From: Pomphorhynchus laevis | Lineage: Eukaryota > Acanthocephala > Palaeacanthocephala > Echinorhynchida > Pomphorhynchidae | NCBI GenBank assembly: GCA_012934845.2 | Contig: WNNJ02000657.1 | Location: 1-64,000, forward strand | DNA length: 64,000 nucleotides | Reading direction: 5' to 3' | Part shown: positions 63,490 through 64,000 of the stretch, piece after piece | Layout: the number at the start of each line of letters is the position of its first letter | How positions within the stretch are numbered: position 1 is the stretch's first letter | Program-made: the position numbers and the translations under genes | The notes under the pieces: generated by a model | Database searches by the model: none | Told to the model about the DNA's origin: nothing | The model's input: the letters and a program-made list of their open reading frames with translations, nothing else

Positions 63490-64000
63490 TTACAGTTCAT
63501 AGGATACCTTCGAATAGGCCCTTAAACTTATTGAAAATATTTATTTGTTATAATTTTTACACCCTATTGTGAAAGGGTCGGGATCGTTCATCTCCAGGTG
63601 ATATGATCCCTGTGTTGCTATTGTACAAATGGGCGACCACTGCAGACATGAATCCCCTTATACTCATTAAAGCAGCACGGCACATAGCAATGTTCAGGAT
63701 AACTCTAAGACGATTCATGCATTGGCTACACGACTGTGACTCATTGTGTGCGGACTGAAGTGAAGCAATATGTTGCAGAACTCTATGCGCGCGATCTTCA
63801 AGGCCACCCGAGGCGGCTAAAACGAACGGAATAAAAGACCCACACTCGATAAGCTCGATTCTTTCGGCGTATTTAGCTGTTTTTCGCTGCTCGTGATTAG
63901 CGAAGGAATTGTCGACAGAAGAAGAATACGATACAGCATGATTGTTGCATATTGTAACATCAAGAAAGTTCGCTAAAATCGATTATCTGACAGACCAGTA
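63490..64000 (-). pseudogene. RLE-type retroelement carboxy end, runs off the window
   Basis: The minus strand reads FLDVTICNNHAVSY, NHEQRKTAKYAERIELIE, CGSFIPFVLAASGG and LRVILNIAMCRAALMS in one frame down to a stop near 63555: the endonuclease end, with the same FLDV and KTAKY landmarks as the copies at 33317 and 56520. The 3' motif variant (AGGCCCTT reading) follows near 63510. The rest of the element lies beyond 64000. Confidence 0.72.

Overview
The window is repeat-dense, AT-rich DNA from an invertebrate animal. The evidence is the mix of retroelements (RTE and CR1/L2-like LINEs, Penelope-like elements, a Mag-type Ty3/Gypsy element, a hepadnavirus-like reverse transcriptase element), a CRP/MLP-type LIM domain and intron-like acceptor sites. 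The species cannot be fixed from the sequence. I see no ordinary multi-exon host gene, no tRNA or rRNA gene and no CRISPR array; almost every readable protein belongs to a mobile or virus-derived element.

Layout. 1-3190 is an almost whole RTE LINE (minus strand). 3290-6760 is a three-level nest: a 553-bp insertion with hammerhead-like motifs lies inside Penelope family 1, which lies inside Penelope family 2. 6890-11140 holds fragments of several LINEs and a sharp palindrome. 11182-11481 is the Cys-rich amino end of a retroelement with an R2-like (restriction-like, RLE) carboxy end. 12129-14555 is a long open frame that looks like a virus-derived structural protein, followed by a decayed companion block to 15672. 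15823-30555 is mainly AT-rich relics: at least five Penelope family 1 tails or bodies (best copy 26163-27860), a large inverted-repeat element and LINE scraps. 31232-32842 is an open frame joining an RLE endonuclease domain to a LIM domain. 33735-38060 is a nearly whole CR1/L2-like LINE. 38427-49213 holds two copies of one LINE flanking another LINE that was split by a very young Ty3/Gypsy element (41043-45592, LTRs that read as identical). 49226-53690 holds a palindrome, another Penelope copy and a LINE. 53712-64000 is a cluster of RLE-type retroelement copies around hepadnavirus-like RT-RNase H remnants with 44-bp terminal inverted repeats.

How the parts relate. Eight separate pieces (11182, 17380, 31232, 33215, 53712, 57063, 62708, 63490) belong to the RLE-type group. 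They show it from a Cys-rich amino end, through reverse transcriptase, to a CCHC knuckle and endonuclease domain; four of the pieces also end in a shared short 3' motif. The CR1-like LINEs share a conserved 3'-terminal stem-loop seen at six places. The items most worth following up are the endonuclease-LIM chimera, the intact capsid-like frame with an acceptor site directly at its ATG, the hepadnavirus-like element with inverted ends, and the 553-bp hammerhead-like insertion.

Limits. All family names come from motif reading by eye; no database search was possible. Boundaries are usually good to a few tens of bases, except where direct repeats or inverted repeats fix them.
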